A stretch of 6,005 bases of DNA from an uncultured Erysipelotrichaceae bacterium (GCA_900314345.1 OMUX01000076.1:1-6005), one strand, 5' to 3'; positions 1-5,610 are shown, numbered from the stretch's first letter. Numbers and translations: made by a program. The notes: generated from the sequence alone by a model not told the origin.

Positions 1-2
1 AA

Positions 3-68
3 AAGCCGGAGGATCTTCGTCCCTTTGATCTGGAAAGCTATCTGGCCAGCATTTCCGAAGGTCTTTGA
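3..68 (+). CDS. ftsY: FtsY, SRP receptor GTPase (C-terminal end only)
   Basis: Only the last 21 codons are in the window, ending in TGA at 66-68. The translated tail contains the segment PEDLRPFDLESYLASI, which matches the usual FtsY C-terminus (a D-L-x-P-F-D motif followed by a short helix after the NG GTPase domain). FtsY is the membrane-associated receptor that docks the signal recognition particle and its ribosome at the translocon. The next gene, ylxM, starts three bases after this stop, which is the expected partner order and strengthens the call. No catalytic part of the protein is visible, so the identification rests on the short tail and on synteny. Confidence 0.8.
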   Translation, partial: KPEDLRPFDLESYLASISEGL

Positions 69-71
69 TCC

Positions 72-389
72 ATGGAGGACAAGGTCAGGATCAATGCCTT
101 GCTGGACTGGTACATGCCTTTGTTGACAGAGCGGCAGAAGAAGATTGCCGGATATTACTTCCGCGAAGATCTTTCCTATCAGGAAATCGCAGAGCTGGAA
201 GGCATCTCGAGAACCGCTGTGTATGACACGGTAAGCCATTGCAGAGAGCAGATGAATCACTATGAGGAAGTCCTGCACTGCATGGAAAGAAGCAGTGCAA
301 GAAAGAAGCTGTACCAGCAGATACTGGATTGTACGGACAACAAGGAGATCAAGGATCTCATTGTCCGTTGCAAGAATACTGAAGAATAA
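72..389 (+). CDS. ylxM: YlxM/p13 family SRP-associated helix-turn-helix protein
   Basis: This 105-residue protein has the layout of the YlxM family. Residues about 18-55 resemble sigma-70 region 4, with TERQKKIAGYYFREDLS followed by a helix-turn-helix (YQEIAELEGISRTAVYDTV). The C-terminal half is charged and helical. Family members act with the signal recognition particle (Ffh/FtsY) in Gram-positive bacteria and probably do not act as sigma factors. The ATG at 72 lies three bases after the ftsY stop, so the ribosome binding site (GAAGG-like, about 57-61) lies inside ftsY and translation is probably coupled. The family normally precedes ffh. Here ackA follows instead. Length and motif are typical, with no sign of damage. 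Confidence 0.9.
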   Translation: MEDKVRINALLDWYMPLLTERQKKIAGYYFREDLSYQEIAELEGISRTAVYDTVSHCREQMNHYEEVLHCMERSSARKKLYQQILDCTDNKEIKDLIVRCKNTEE

Positions 390-390
390 G

Positions 391-397
391 AGGAGAA
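391..397 (+). promoter_or_regulatory. Ribosome binding site of ackA
   Basis: AGGAGAA lies six bases before the ATG at 404, in the 14-base gap after ylxM. It supports that start. Confidence 0.75.
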
Positions 398-403
398 AAG
401 TTC

Positions 404-1600
404 ATGAGTAAGGTTATCGCCATCAATTCCGGTTCATCATCACTGAAGTTCCAGCTGTTCGACATGCCGAGTGAGACAGTGCTCTGCAGCGGACAGGCAG
501 AGCGCATCGGCCAGTCCATGGGACAGTTCACCATCAAGTTCAACGGTGAGAAGAAAGTACAGAAGGTCCCGATTCCGGATCACAAGGCAGCAGTCAAACT
601 GTTAATGAACGGCCTGCTGGACAACGGCATCGTCAAGTCCCTTGATGAGATCAAGGGTGCCGGACACCGTATCGTGCAGGGCGGCCCGTACTTCTCTGAG
701 TCTGTTGTTGTTGATGAGGATGTCGTGAACAAGGTCAGCGAGCTGTCCGATCTTGCGCCGCTTCATAATCCGGCGCATCTGGACTGCTACAACGCCTTCA
801 GGGAGGCTCTGCCGCAGATCGGCCATGTCTTTGTCTTCGATACTGCATTCCATCAGACCATGGGTCCGGAGAGCTATCTCTTCCCGGTACCGTATGACTG
901 GTACACACAGTACAAGATCCGCCGTTATGGTGCACATGGCACATCCCACTGGTATGTCAACCGCAGGGCTGCCGAGCTGATGGGAAAGCCGGTTGAGGAT
1001 CTCAACATGATCACATGCCACCTGGGCAACGGTGCTTCCATCACTGCCATCAGGAACGGCAAGGTCATCAACACCTCCATGGGTCTGACACCTCTGGGAG
1101 GCATCATGATGGGCACACGTTCCGGTGATATCGACCCGACGGTTGTCTTCTACATGATGGAGAAGCTGGAGTGCACACCGCAGGAGATGGATACCATCCT
1201 CAACAAGCGTTCCGGCATGCTGGGAGTTTCCGGCATCTCCTCTGATGCAAGAGACATCAAGGCTGCCTTCGATGAGGGCAATGAACGCGCAAAGCTCACC
1301 ATCGATCTGTATGTCAACCGAGTCATCAACGTGCTGGGCGGCTACTATACACAGCTGGGTCATACCGATGCCATCGTCTTCACCGCAGGCCTTGGTGAAA
1401 ATGACAGTGCAATGCGTGAGCAGATCCTGAAGCATTCCGAGGATGCCCTTGGTCTTTCCATTGACTATGAACTCAACGCAAAGATCCGCGGCGAAGAGTG
1501 CCTGATCTCCAGGCCGGATTCCAAGATCGTGGTCTATGTCATTCCGACCAATGAAGAGCTTGTCATTGCCAGGGATACCGTCAGACTGCTGGGTCTGTGA
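404..1600 (+). CDS. ackA: Acetate kinase
   Basis: AckA interconverts acetate plus ATP with acetyl phosphate plus ADP in the cytoplasm. With phosphotransacetylase it makes ATP from acetyl-CoA in fermenters. The 398-residue length is normal for the family. Visible motifs are the N-terminal phosphate-binding INSGSSSLKFQLF (Asn8), GHRIVQGG (Arg89, equivalent to Arg91 of the Methanosarcina enzyme), DTAFHQTM with the catalytic Asp147, YGAHGTSH (His178, equivalent to His180), HLGNGAS, GTRSGDIDP (Arg239, equivalent to Arg241), FTAGLGEND, and Glu384/Glu385 in PTNEE. Two motif positions vary from the commonest form: VQGG for VHGG, and Ala177 for the usual Phe in FHGTSH. All catalytic residues are kept, so activity is expected. 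The stop overlaps the start of the next gene by one base. No pta is adjacent. Confidence 0.97.
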   Translation: MSKVIAINSGSSSLKFQLFDMPSETVLCSGQAERIGQSMGQFTIKFNGEKKVQKVPIPDHKAAVKLLMNGLLDNGIVKSLDEIKGAGHRIVQGGPYFSESVVVDEDVVNKVSELSDLAPLHNPAHLDCYNAFREALPQIGHVFVFDTAFHQTMGPESYLFPVPYDWYTQYKIRRYGAHGTSHWYVNRRAAELMGKPVEDLNMITCHLGNGASITAIRNGKVINTSMGLTPLGGIMMGTRSGDIDPTVVFYMMEKLECTPQEMDTILNKRSGMLGVSGISSDARDIKAAFDEGNERAKLTIDLYVNRVINVLGGYYTQLGHTDAIVFTAGLGENDSAMREQILKHSEDALGLSIDYELNAKIRGEECLISRPDSKIVVYVIPTNEELVIARDTVRLLGL

Positions 1601-2535
1601 TGGAATTCAAAGGGCTGGAAGAGGAGATTGCCGCACATCCGGTGATCACCATCTTCCGGCATGAACATCCGGACTGTGATGCCATGGGCTCACAGGCTGC
1701 CCTGGATCAATGGATCAGGGAGAACTACAGGGACAAGGAAGTATACCGCCTTGGTGCAGAGACATGCACACAGGGAAAGTGGGAGGCCATGGATCAGGTC
1801 AGTGATGATCTGGTCCGGAATTCCCTTGCCATTGTCCTGGATACAGCCAACAAGGAGCGTGTGGATGATCAGCGATATGTGCAGGCTCAGAAGGTCATCA
1901 AGATCGACCATCATCCCGAGCGCGATCCGTTCGGCAGTGTGAACTATGTCTTTGAGAAGGCTGCCGCAACCTGCGAGATCTTAGCCACGTTCTTTGAACA
2001 GCAGAAGAAGTCCGTCAGTCAGAAGACTGCCGAGGCACTTTACTGCGGCTTACTGACGGATACGCTGTGCTTCCGCACGAACAACACCACAAGCCATACA
2101 CTGGCTGCTGCTTCCTGGGTGGCACAGTATGATGTGCGCATTCCGGAACTCAACCGGATGTTGTTTGACCAGGACCTCAAGGCGTTCCGCTTTGCCGGCT
2201 GGATCCGCAGCCATGTACAGACAAGGAATGATGCACTGGCATATCTGATCATTGATGAAGACGTGCAGAAGGAGTGGGGATATACCGGTTCTGAAGCAAG
2301 GAACTTCATCGATGAAATCGGCCATGTGCAGGAATTCCAGGTCTGGGCACTGTTCACCCAGAAGACCGTGGAAGGAAAGGTGCTGTATGACGGCAGCCTG
2401 CGCTCCAAAACCGTACAGGTCAATGACCTTGCACAGCAGTACGGAGGCGGGGGACACTACAACGCCGCAGGGGTGAAAAACCTTTCAGAGGAATCTCTGA
2501 AAACGCTTTTACAAAGCCTTTTTTCAAGAATCTGA
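1600..2535 (+). CDS. nrnA: DHH/DHHA1 phosphoesterase, NrnA-like oligoribonuclease/pAp phosphatase
   Basis: The 311-residue protein has the two-domain NrnA plan. NrnA degrades short RNA oligonucleotides to mononucleotides and dephosphorylates 3'-phosphoadenosine 5'-phosphate, using Mn2+ in the cytoplasm. The DHH domain carries RHEHPDCDAMGSQ (His21, Asp25, Asp27), LDTAN (Asp81), the DHH signature IDHHPE (Asp103-His105) and GLLTDT (Asp154). The DHHA1 domain ends in the substrate-binding glycine motif GGGGHYNAAG at 282-291. The first motif closely resembles that of Bacillus NrnA. I chose ATG at 1600, which forms a TGATG overlap with the ackA stop. A GTG at 1597 would add one residue. No strong ribosome binding site is visible, so translational coupling to ackA is likely. 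Activity on c-di-AMP-derived pApA is possible in this family but cannot be read from the sequence. Confidence 0.92.
   Translation: MEFKGLEEEIAAHPVITIFRHEHPDCDAMGSQAALDQWIRENYRDKEVYRLGAETCTQGKWEAMDQVSDDLVRNSLAIVLDTANKERVDDQRYVQAQKVIKIDHHPERDPFGSVNYVFEKAAATCEILATFFEQQKKSVSQKTAEALYCGLLTDTLCFRTNNTTSHTLAAASWVAQYDVRIPELNRMLFDQDLKAFRFAGWIRSHVQTRNDALAYLIIDEDVQKEWGYTGSEARNFIDEIGHVQEFQVWALFTQKTVEGKVLYDGSLRSKTVQVNDLAQQYGGGGHYNAAGVKNLSEESLKTLLQSLFSRI
2483..2524 (+). terminator. Possible terminator inside the end of nrnA
   Basis: Two hairpins lie in the last codons of nrnA. The first has a perfect 8-bp stem, TTTCAGAG and CTCTGAAA, around a GAAT loop (2483-2502). The second is GCTTT-TAC-AAAGC (2505-2517), followed by C and six T residues (2519-2524). 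Both are G+C-poor and the second is short, so efficiency is uncertain. The position fits the end of the ackA-nrnA transcript before the separate HU promoter. Confidence 0.4.
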
Positions 2536-2563
2536 ACACAATCTGAAATCTGTTTGTCAAGGC

Positions 2564-2591
2564 TTGAAGTAAAAGGATTTATGTGTAAGAT
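2564..2591 (+). promoter_or_regulatory. Putative sigma-A promoter of the HU gene
   Basis: TTGAAG (2564-2569) and TAAGAT (2586-2591) are separated by 16 bp, which would place transcription start near 2598 and give a leader of about 20 nt. An alternative -35, TTGTCA at 2554-2559, pairs only with a poor -10 (ATTTAT, 2577-2582). GGAGG at 2603-2607 is the ribosome binding site, ten bases before the ATG. Confidence 0.5.
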
Positions 2592-2617
2592 AGTAACTAC
2601 ACGGAGGATAGATAAAA

Positions 2618-2899
2618 ATGGAAACAGTAAACAAGAAGTTCATTACCGAGACCGTTGCTGAAAAGCACAACCTGACCAAGAAGGAAGCAGCTGAGATTGT
2701 TGATCTGGTCTTCGATACAATGGCAGAAGGACTGAAGAACGGTGCCAAGGTTGATATCACAGGCTTCGGCAAGTTCGAAGTCAAGACAAGAGCTGCCCGC
2801 ACAGGCATCAACCCGCAGACCAAGGAGAGCATTGAAATCCCGGCTTCCAGAATCCCTGGATTCAAGGCTTCCAAGGGCCTCAAGGATCTCGTCCGTTAA
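2618..2899 (+). CDS. hup: HU family DNA-binding protein
   Basis: The 93-residue length and sequence match bacterial HU/IHF throughout. HU dimers bend and compact DNA without strong sequence preference. The N-terminal dimerisation helices (about 1-42, including LTKKEAAEIVDLVFDTMAEGL) lead into the GFGKFEVKTRAARTGINPQT arm at about 48-67, where Arg and the Asn-Pro tip insert into the minor groove. The C-terminal IPGFKASKGLKDLV closes the fold. It has its own promoter and strong ribosome binding site upstream and a strong terminator 18 bases after its stop, so it is probably a highly expressed single-gene unit. HU is preferred over IHF because such Gram-positives normally encode only HU. The symbol is generic. 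Confidence 0.95.
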   Translation: METVNKKFITETVAEKHNLTKKEAAEIVDLVFDTMAEGLKNGAKVDITGFGKFEVKTRAARTGINPQTKESIEIPASRIPGFKASKGLKDLVR

Positions 2900-2916
2900 T
2901 CGGAAGAACTTCCATC

Positions 2917-2951
2917 AAGGACTTGTCACACGGACAGGTCCTTTTCTTTTT
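2917..2951 (+). terminator. Rho-independent terminator of the HU gene
   Basis: An 11-bp stem, AAGGACTTGTC and GACAGGTCCTT with one G-U pair, surrounds an ACACG loop (2917-2943). The T-rich tract TTTTCTTTTT (2942-2951), whose first two T residues close the stem, follows. It starts 18 bases after the HU stop codon. Confidence 0.88.
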
Positions 2952-2963
2952 GACTGCAGAACA

Positions 2964-2972
2964 TGCTATAGT
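2964..2972 (+). promoter_or_regulatory. Extended -10 promoter of the lysine-rich protein gene
   Basis: TGCTATAGT fits the extended -10 form TGnTATAAT with five of six hexamer matches. At 17 bp upstream there is only TTCTTT, which is part of the terminator T tract. TTGACT at 2950-2955 is too close (11 bp) to act as its -35. The predicted start is near 2979, just ahead of the AGGGG ribosome binding site (2986-2990). Confidence 0.6.
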
Positions 2973-3000
2973 GGAACTAACGAAAAGGGGACATACCATC

Positions 3001-3327
3001 ATGGAAGAAGAGGAACTTACAAGAAGCACTGCCAGGAAAAAGAAGACATCATCCACAACCGCAAAGAAGAAGAAAAAGACATCTTCCACGGCAAAGAAAA
3101 AGAAGAAGCCTGCTTCAACGACGAACAAAAAGAAGAAGAAAAAGACTTCTTCCACATCATCCACGGCATTCCGCACGACCAGTGAAGAAAAGGCGCTCGT
3201 GCGCAATTTCAGGAAGTGCAGCGATGTCGAGAAGAAGATCATCAAGATGCTCGTGGAAAAGTGCGCTGACGGCGGTTCCACAAAGGCACTGGATTCTGAC
3301 GGTTTGATGAAGATGCTGCAGCTGTGA
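3001..3327 (+). CDS. Small lysine-rich repeat protein, histone-H1-like N-terminal tail
   Basis: I do not recognise a named family. The 108-residue protein has an acidic start (MEEEEL), then a basic low-complexity tail (about 11-53) made of four imperfect ten-residue units. Each is a run of three to six lysines followed by Thr/Ser/Ala (lysines at 13-15, 22-26, 32-36 and 43-48). Residues about 60-108 look like a small folded domain, with a helix around KCSDVEKKIIKMLVEKC. By analogy with histone-H1-like and Lys-tailed bacterial proteins, it probably binds DNA or RNA through charge. Its place directly after HU fits a nucleoid role, but this is inference. ATG 3001 is chosen because AGGGG lies ten bases upstream. 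An in-frame TTG at 2923 would start inside the terminator stem. It has its own promoter. Confidence 0.8.
   Translation: MEEEELTRSTARKKKTSSTTAKKKKKTSSTAKKKKKPASTTNKKKKKKTSSTSSTAFRTTSEEKALVRNFRKCSDVEKKIIKMLVEKCADGGSTKALDSDGLMKMLQL
3031..3150 (+). repeat. Imperfect 30-bp tandem repeats coding the lysine blocks
   Basis: Four degenerate, mostly A-rich units of about 30 bp each encode Ala/Asn-Lys(3-6)-Thr/Pro-Ser/Ala-Ser-Thr. The third and fourth lysine blocks are 11 residues apart rather than 10. Codons alternate between AAA and AAG, so the repeat is clearer in protein than in DNA. Confidence 0.7.
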
Positions 3328-3372
3328 TGCACAAAGCAATACAATCTTTCCTGCCTTTTCCAGTCTCTAACA

Positions 3373-3401
3373 TTGACAAGTAAACCTGGCATAATTCATA
3401 T
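3373..3401 (+). promoter_or_regulatory. Putative promoter of the membrane protein/XRE/radical SAM cassette
   Basis: A consensus -35, TTGACA (3373-3378), is followed 17 bp later by a modest -10, TCATAT (3396-3401). An overlapping alternative is the extended -10 TGGCATAAT (3387-3395), which has only a weak -35. One of the two probably starts the transcript of the gene at 3423. The AAGGAG ribosome binding site at 3411-3416 follows. Confidence 0.55.
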
Positions 3402-3422
3402 TGAAAGTACAAGGAGACTGCC

Positions 3423-3737
3423 ATGGATAAAGAGGAAATCCTGAAGAATGCAAGACAACAGGAAGGGCCGGATGAACGGGAACAGCAGATCGTGCTGAAG
3501 AGTTATGACGCTGCCTTCACAGCAGAACTGATCGTCTGCTGTGGCCTGATGATCTTCAAATACATCATCGGAGAACCTGCACTGGATCTCTTCCTGGTCA
3601 TTGAGGGACAGCAGGCAGTCAGATCCTTCTACATCTACAGCAGGGATCATGAAAAACGGAAGTATCTGTATCTCGGCATGGTTCTGACAGCAGTCTGTAT
3701 TTTCAATCTCATCGTATATCTCAAGGCGGTGTTCTGA
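3423..3737 (+). CDS. Small integral membrane protein, DUF6442-like
   Basis: The 104-residue protein has a charged cytoplasm-like N-terminus (MDKEEILKNARQQEGPDERE), then hydrophobic segments at about 30-50, 53-66 (weak) and 81-102. The start MDKEEIL-x(n)-DERE followed by membrane helices resembles the DUF6442 family, small membrane proteins usually encoded next to an XRE regulator. I recognise this from memory of the family pattern, so it is tentative. No catalytic motif is seen. AAGGAG at 3411-3416 supports ATG 3423. The stop lies two bases before the XRE gene start, so the two are almost certainly co-translated. A sensor or partner role for the regulator is possible but unproved. Confidence 0.75.
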   Translation: MDKEEILKNARQQEGPDEREQQIVLKSYDAAFTAELIVCCGLMIFKYIIGEPALDLFLVIEGQQAVRSFYIYSRDHEKRKYLYLGMVLTAVCIFNLIVYLKAVF

Positions 3738-3739
3738 TC

Positions 3740-4000
3740 ATGGATGACAGCCTCCGGTTCTGCAATCATCTGGCAGAGGCAAGAAAGTCAAAAGGTCTTT
3801 CCCAGAGTCAGCTTGCAGAACTTGTCGGCGTATCCAGACAGACCATCAGTTCCATAGAAACCGGGCAGTTCAATCCCACAGCCAGACTGGCATTATTGTT
3901 ATGCATTGCCCTGGATCAGAAATTCGAGGACCTCTTCCACTTTGGCGAACAATGGAGGGAGGCAGAATGTATATCATCTTCGGCATTCTTGCAGCAGTGA
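3740..4000 (+). CDS. XRE family helix-turn-helix transcriptional regulator
   Basis: The 86-residue protein is almost entirely a Cro/CI-type DNA-binding domain. The signature LSQSQLAELVGVSRQTISSIETGQFNP at about 20-46 has the usual Gln, Val-Ser-Arg and Ile-Glu positions. The following helix with LFHFGEQW matches the short YgzD-like class of regulators, normally about 65-75 residues. The last 15 or so residues (WREAECISSSAFLQQ) lie outside the normal domain, and from residue 76 they are read through the overlapping next gene. ATG 3740 comes two bases after the previous stop, with no independent ribosome binding site of note, which implies coupling. It probably regulates its own cassette, perhaps at the promoter near 3373-3401, but no operator is identified. 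Confidence 0.9.
   Translation: MDDSLRFCNHLAEARKSKGLSQSQLAELVGVSRQTISSIETGQFNPTARLALLLCIALDQKFEDLFHFGEQWREAECISSSAFLQQ
3954..3962 (+). promoter_or_regulatory. Strong ribosome binding site inside the XRE gene
   Basis: GGAGGGAGG sits four bases before ATG 3967 when counted from its right end (eight from the first GGAGG). It is the main evidence that the overlapping small gene is translated. Confidence 0.65.
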
Positions 4001-4185
4001 CAACAGACATCTTTCTGTACAGCAGCCTGCGCGGGCAGGAACCGAAATGGTATCTTTTTGTCCTTGGCCTTTCCATCACTGCACTGGAGAACCGGTCCTG
4101 GGTGAATGATATCTGTATGCGTACACTGGTTTCCGACTGGAGCTACATGCAGGATGTCGTACCGTCGCTCTCTGAGGTCTGTTAG
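3967..4185 (+). CDS. Small hydrophobic protein overlapping the XRE gene (72 residues)
   Basis: I do not recognise a family. A start at ATG 3967 is supported by an unusually strong GGAGGGAGG at 3954-3962. The first 34 bases overlap the end of the XRE gene. Residues 2-21 (YIIFGILAAVTTDIFLYSSL) and about 28-40 (KWYLFVLGLSITA) are hydrophobic, so two membrane segments are likely. The rest is a short polar tail with Cys50 and a C-terminal Cys72. The radical SAM gene starts two bases after the stop. Small membrane proteins commonly accompany such XRE genes, so a third member of that cassette is the simplest reading. A peptide substrate for the radical SAM enzyme is a weaker alternative. A decayed gene cannot be excluded. 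Confidence 0.6.
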   Translation: MYIIFGILAAVTTDIFLYSSLRGQEPKWYLFVLGLSITALENRSWVNDICMRTLVSDWSYMQDVVPSLSEVC

Positions 4186-4187
4186 AA

Positions 4188-5198
4188 ATGACTGCAAAGA
4201 CAGCATCCGTAATGGTACAGACATTATGTGTTCCTTGTCAGTGCCATTGCCGGTACTGTCTTTTGTCATGGAACGGCAGAACAACCGGTGCAGACTATGC
4301 ACGTTCTGAAGCATACGCAAGAAGATTTCATGACTGGCTTCAGCTGCATCATCCAGAAGTACATTTCCATTTCTGCTTTGGTTATTCCATGGACCATCCG
4401 GATCTGATTCATGCCGTTGATTTTCAGAACAGCATCGGCTCTGTTTCCGGCAAGGTGCTCATGATGAACGGTATGAAATTCCGTTCAGAAGCAGAAACCG
4501 ACCTGATGATGAAGAATCTTCGCGCACATGGACTGGAGACAGTGAATTTCACGTTCTATGGCTATGAACCGTACCATGATGCCTTTGCCGGAAGAAATGG
4601 AGATTTCAGGTATCTCCTGGTGATGCTGAAGAGTGCAATGCACGCAGATCTCAATGTCACATGCGGGATTCCTGTCACAAAGGAAAATGTCACTCAGATC
4701 AACGAACTGATCGAGCTTTTGCAAAATCATGGTGTAAAGCACCTGCGTCTCTTCGTACCGCATGAAGAAGGCCGGGGAGAAAACCTCTGTAACATCCGTA
4801 TCAGTGAAGATGATCTGACATTGATCAGACCGGAATACAGATGTTTCATGAACCGGGTGTATTTCCGTACGGAAAGAGAATGGTACATGGATCAGAACCT
4901 GAACGAAGACGGCAAGAGGAGTCTTCTGATCTCCCTGACAACGGAAAACATCGACTGGATTGAAGCGATGCCGTTTGAAGATATCATCCATGAAACCGAG
5001 CAGATGGATGAGACGTATTATGACAAATTGCCTTCCTTCAGAAAGATGCTGGATCTGTATGGCAGTCCGGATGACAGCAGGCTGTATGGTGCACGTGATC
5101 TGTACCAGCATTATCAGAGAGTGTATATCAAAGATCATGGGCTGCATCTCAGGGATGTGATAGATGAGAGATACTGCGGAAGCCGCAGGTTTGACTGA
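4188..5198 (+). CDS. Radical SAM enzyme, uncharacterised, without a SPASM cluster
   Basis: The 336-residue protein has the radical SAM motif CX3CX2C at Cys17, Cys21 and Cys24 (CQCHCRYC), which would bind a [4Fe-4S] cluster and cleave S-adenosylmethionine. Cys14 and Cys19 lie beside it. Further segments recall SPASM-type peptide-modifying radical SAM enzymes: FYGYEPYHDAFAGRNGDF (123-140, like the HD-x-x-x-G-x-x-G-x-F region), IPVTKENVTQINELIELL (161-178) and LFVPHEEGRGENL (188-200). The C-terminal third has only Cys201, Cys219 and Cys330, too few and too scattered for SPASM or Twitch auxiliary clusters. The end is basic and aromatic (DERYCGSRRF). ATG 4188 follows GAGGT (4174-4178) and comes two bases after the previous stop. 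The substrate is unknown. Peptide, tRNA or small-molecule targets are all open. Confidence 0.82.
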   Translation: MTAKTASVMVQTLCVPCQCHCRYCLLSWNGRTTGADYARSEAYARRFHDWLQLHHPEVHFHFCFGYSMDHPDLIHAVDFQNSIGSVSGKVLMMNGMKFRSEAETDLMMKNLRAHGLETVNFTFYGYEPYHDAFAGRNGDFRYLLVMLKSAMHADLNVTCGIPVTKENVTQINELIELLQNHGVKHLRLFVPHEEGRGENLCNIRISEDDLTLIRPEYRCFMNRVYFRTEREWYMDQNLNEDGKRSLLISLTTENIDWIEAMPFEDIIHETEQMDETYYDKLPSFRKMLDLYGSPDDSRLYGARDLYQHYQRVYIKDHGLHLRDVIDERYCGSRRFD

Positions 5199-5246
5199 TA
5201 TCCATCAAATACCGTTATCAGCATTATGAGGAAGGGGATGAGGGGG

Positions 5247-5531
5247 ATGCTGACAATCTTCAATCGTATGGAACTGTATGTCACAACGGATATCGGAAAA
5301 CAGACAGAAATCAGAGAAGCACTTGCACATCATGGAATTGATTACAAGCTTGTGATCCGGAATCCGGCTGCGGACAGGCATCAGCGTACCAGGACAGGAA
5401 CGTTCGGTCAGCATGGCGTGCAGATGAATGAATACTGTATTTATGTGCACAAGAAGGATTACGAACAGGCACAGTCTGTCATCCATGGAATTGAATGCAA
5501 TCACGAAATGAGTTCAGAACGCGAAGCATAA
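5247..5531 (+). CDS. Small DUF2007-like protein (putative signal-transducing domain)
   Basis: The 94-residue protein begins MLTIFNRMELYVTTDIG, continues with a helix (TEIREALAHHGIDYKLV), a basic linker RTRTGTFG, and a closing strand-helix IYVHKKDYEQAQSVI. This alpha/beta pattern, with the RTGTFG and YVHKKDYE elements, is shared by many small Bacillota proteins related to DUF2007, a ferredoxin-like fold of unknown role. The call comes from pattern memory, not a search. ATG 5247 is preferred because GAAGGGG (5231-5237) is correctly spaced. The in-frame ATGs at 5226 and 5238 are poorly served. It lies 48 bases after the radical SAM gene on the same strand, probably in the same transcript. The stop codon TAA begins the inverted repeat at 5529. 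Confidence 0.72.
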   Translation: MLTIFNRMELYVTTDIGKQTEIREALAHHGIDYKLVIRNPAADRHQRTRTGTFGQHGVQMNEYCIYVHKKDYEQAQSVIHGIECNHEMSSEREA

Positions 5532-5610
5532 AACCCTCGTGTTTTCAATATATATAATTCGCATAATGTATGTTATCCGATTTTTATAGATTGAAAAAGG
5601 CGGGGTTTTA
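5529..5610 (+). repeat. 82-bp imperfect inverted repeat after the last cassette gene
   Basis: The outer arms TAAAACCC (5529-5536) and GGGTTTTA (5603-5610) pair perfectly. After a symmetrical five-base internal loop, TTTTCAAT (5542-5549) pairs with ATTGAAAA (5590-5597). Together these give 21-bp arms with 16 matches. Inside, TATA/TATA (5551-5554 with 5585-5588) and ATAA/TTAT around TGTATG can extend the fold. It may be a long terminator-like structure, a structured RNA or a miniature mobile element. No long T tract follows. Confidence 0.6.

Noticed and set aside
602..1435. 277-residue minus-strand open frame inside ackA
   Set aside because: It lies fully antisense to a well-conserved acetate kinase and shows no recognisable domain. 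It is a codon-bias shadow.
2529..2552. Three AATCTG copies before the HU promoter as an operator
   Set aside because: The motif is six bases, spacing is uneven (11 and 7), and the first copy overlaps the nrnA stop. There is not enough to call a binding site.
2923..3000. Longer N-terminus for the lysine-rich protein starting at TTG 2923
   Set aside because: It would begin within the HU terminator stem and upstream of the -10 promoter. ATG 3001 has a proper ribosome binding site.
3901..3966. Longer N-terminus for the small hydrophobic protein starting at 3901
   Set aside because: It would extend the overlap with the XRE gene by another 66 bases and has no ribosome binding site. ATG 3967 follows GGAGGGAGG.
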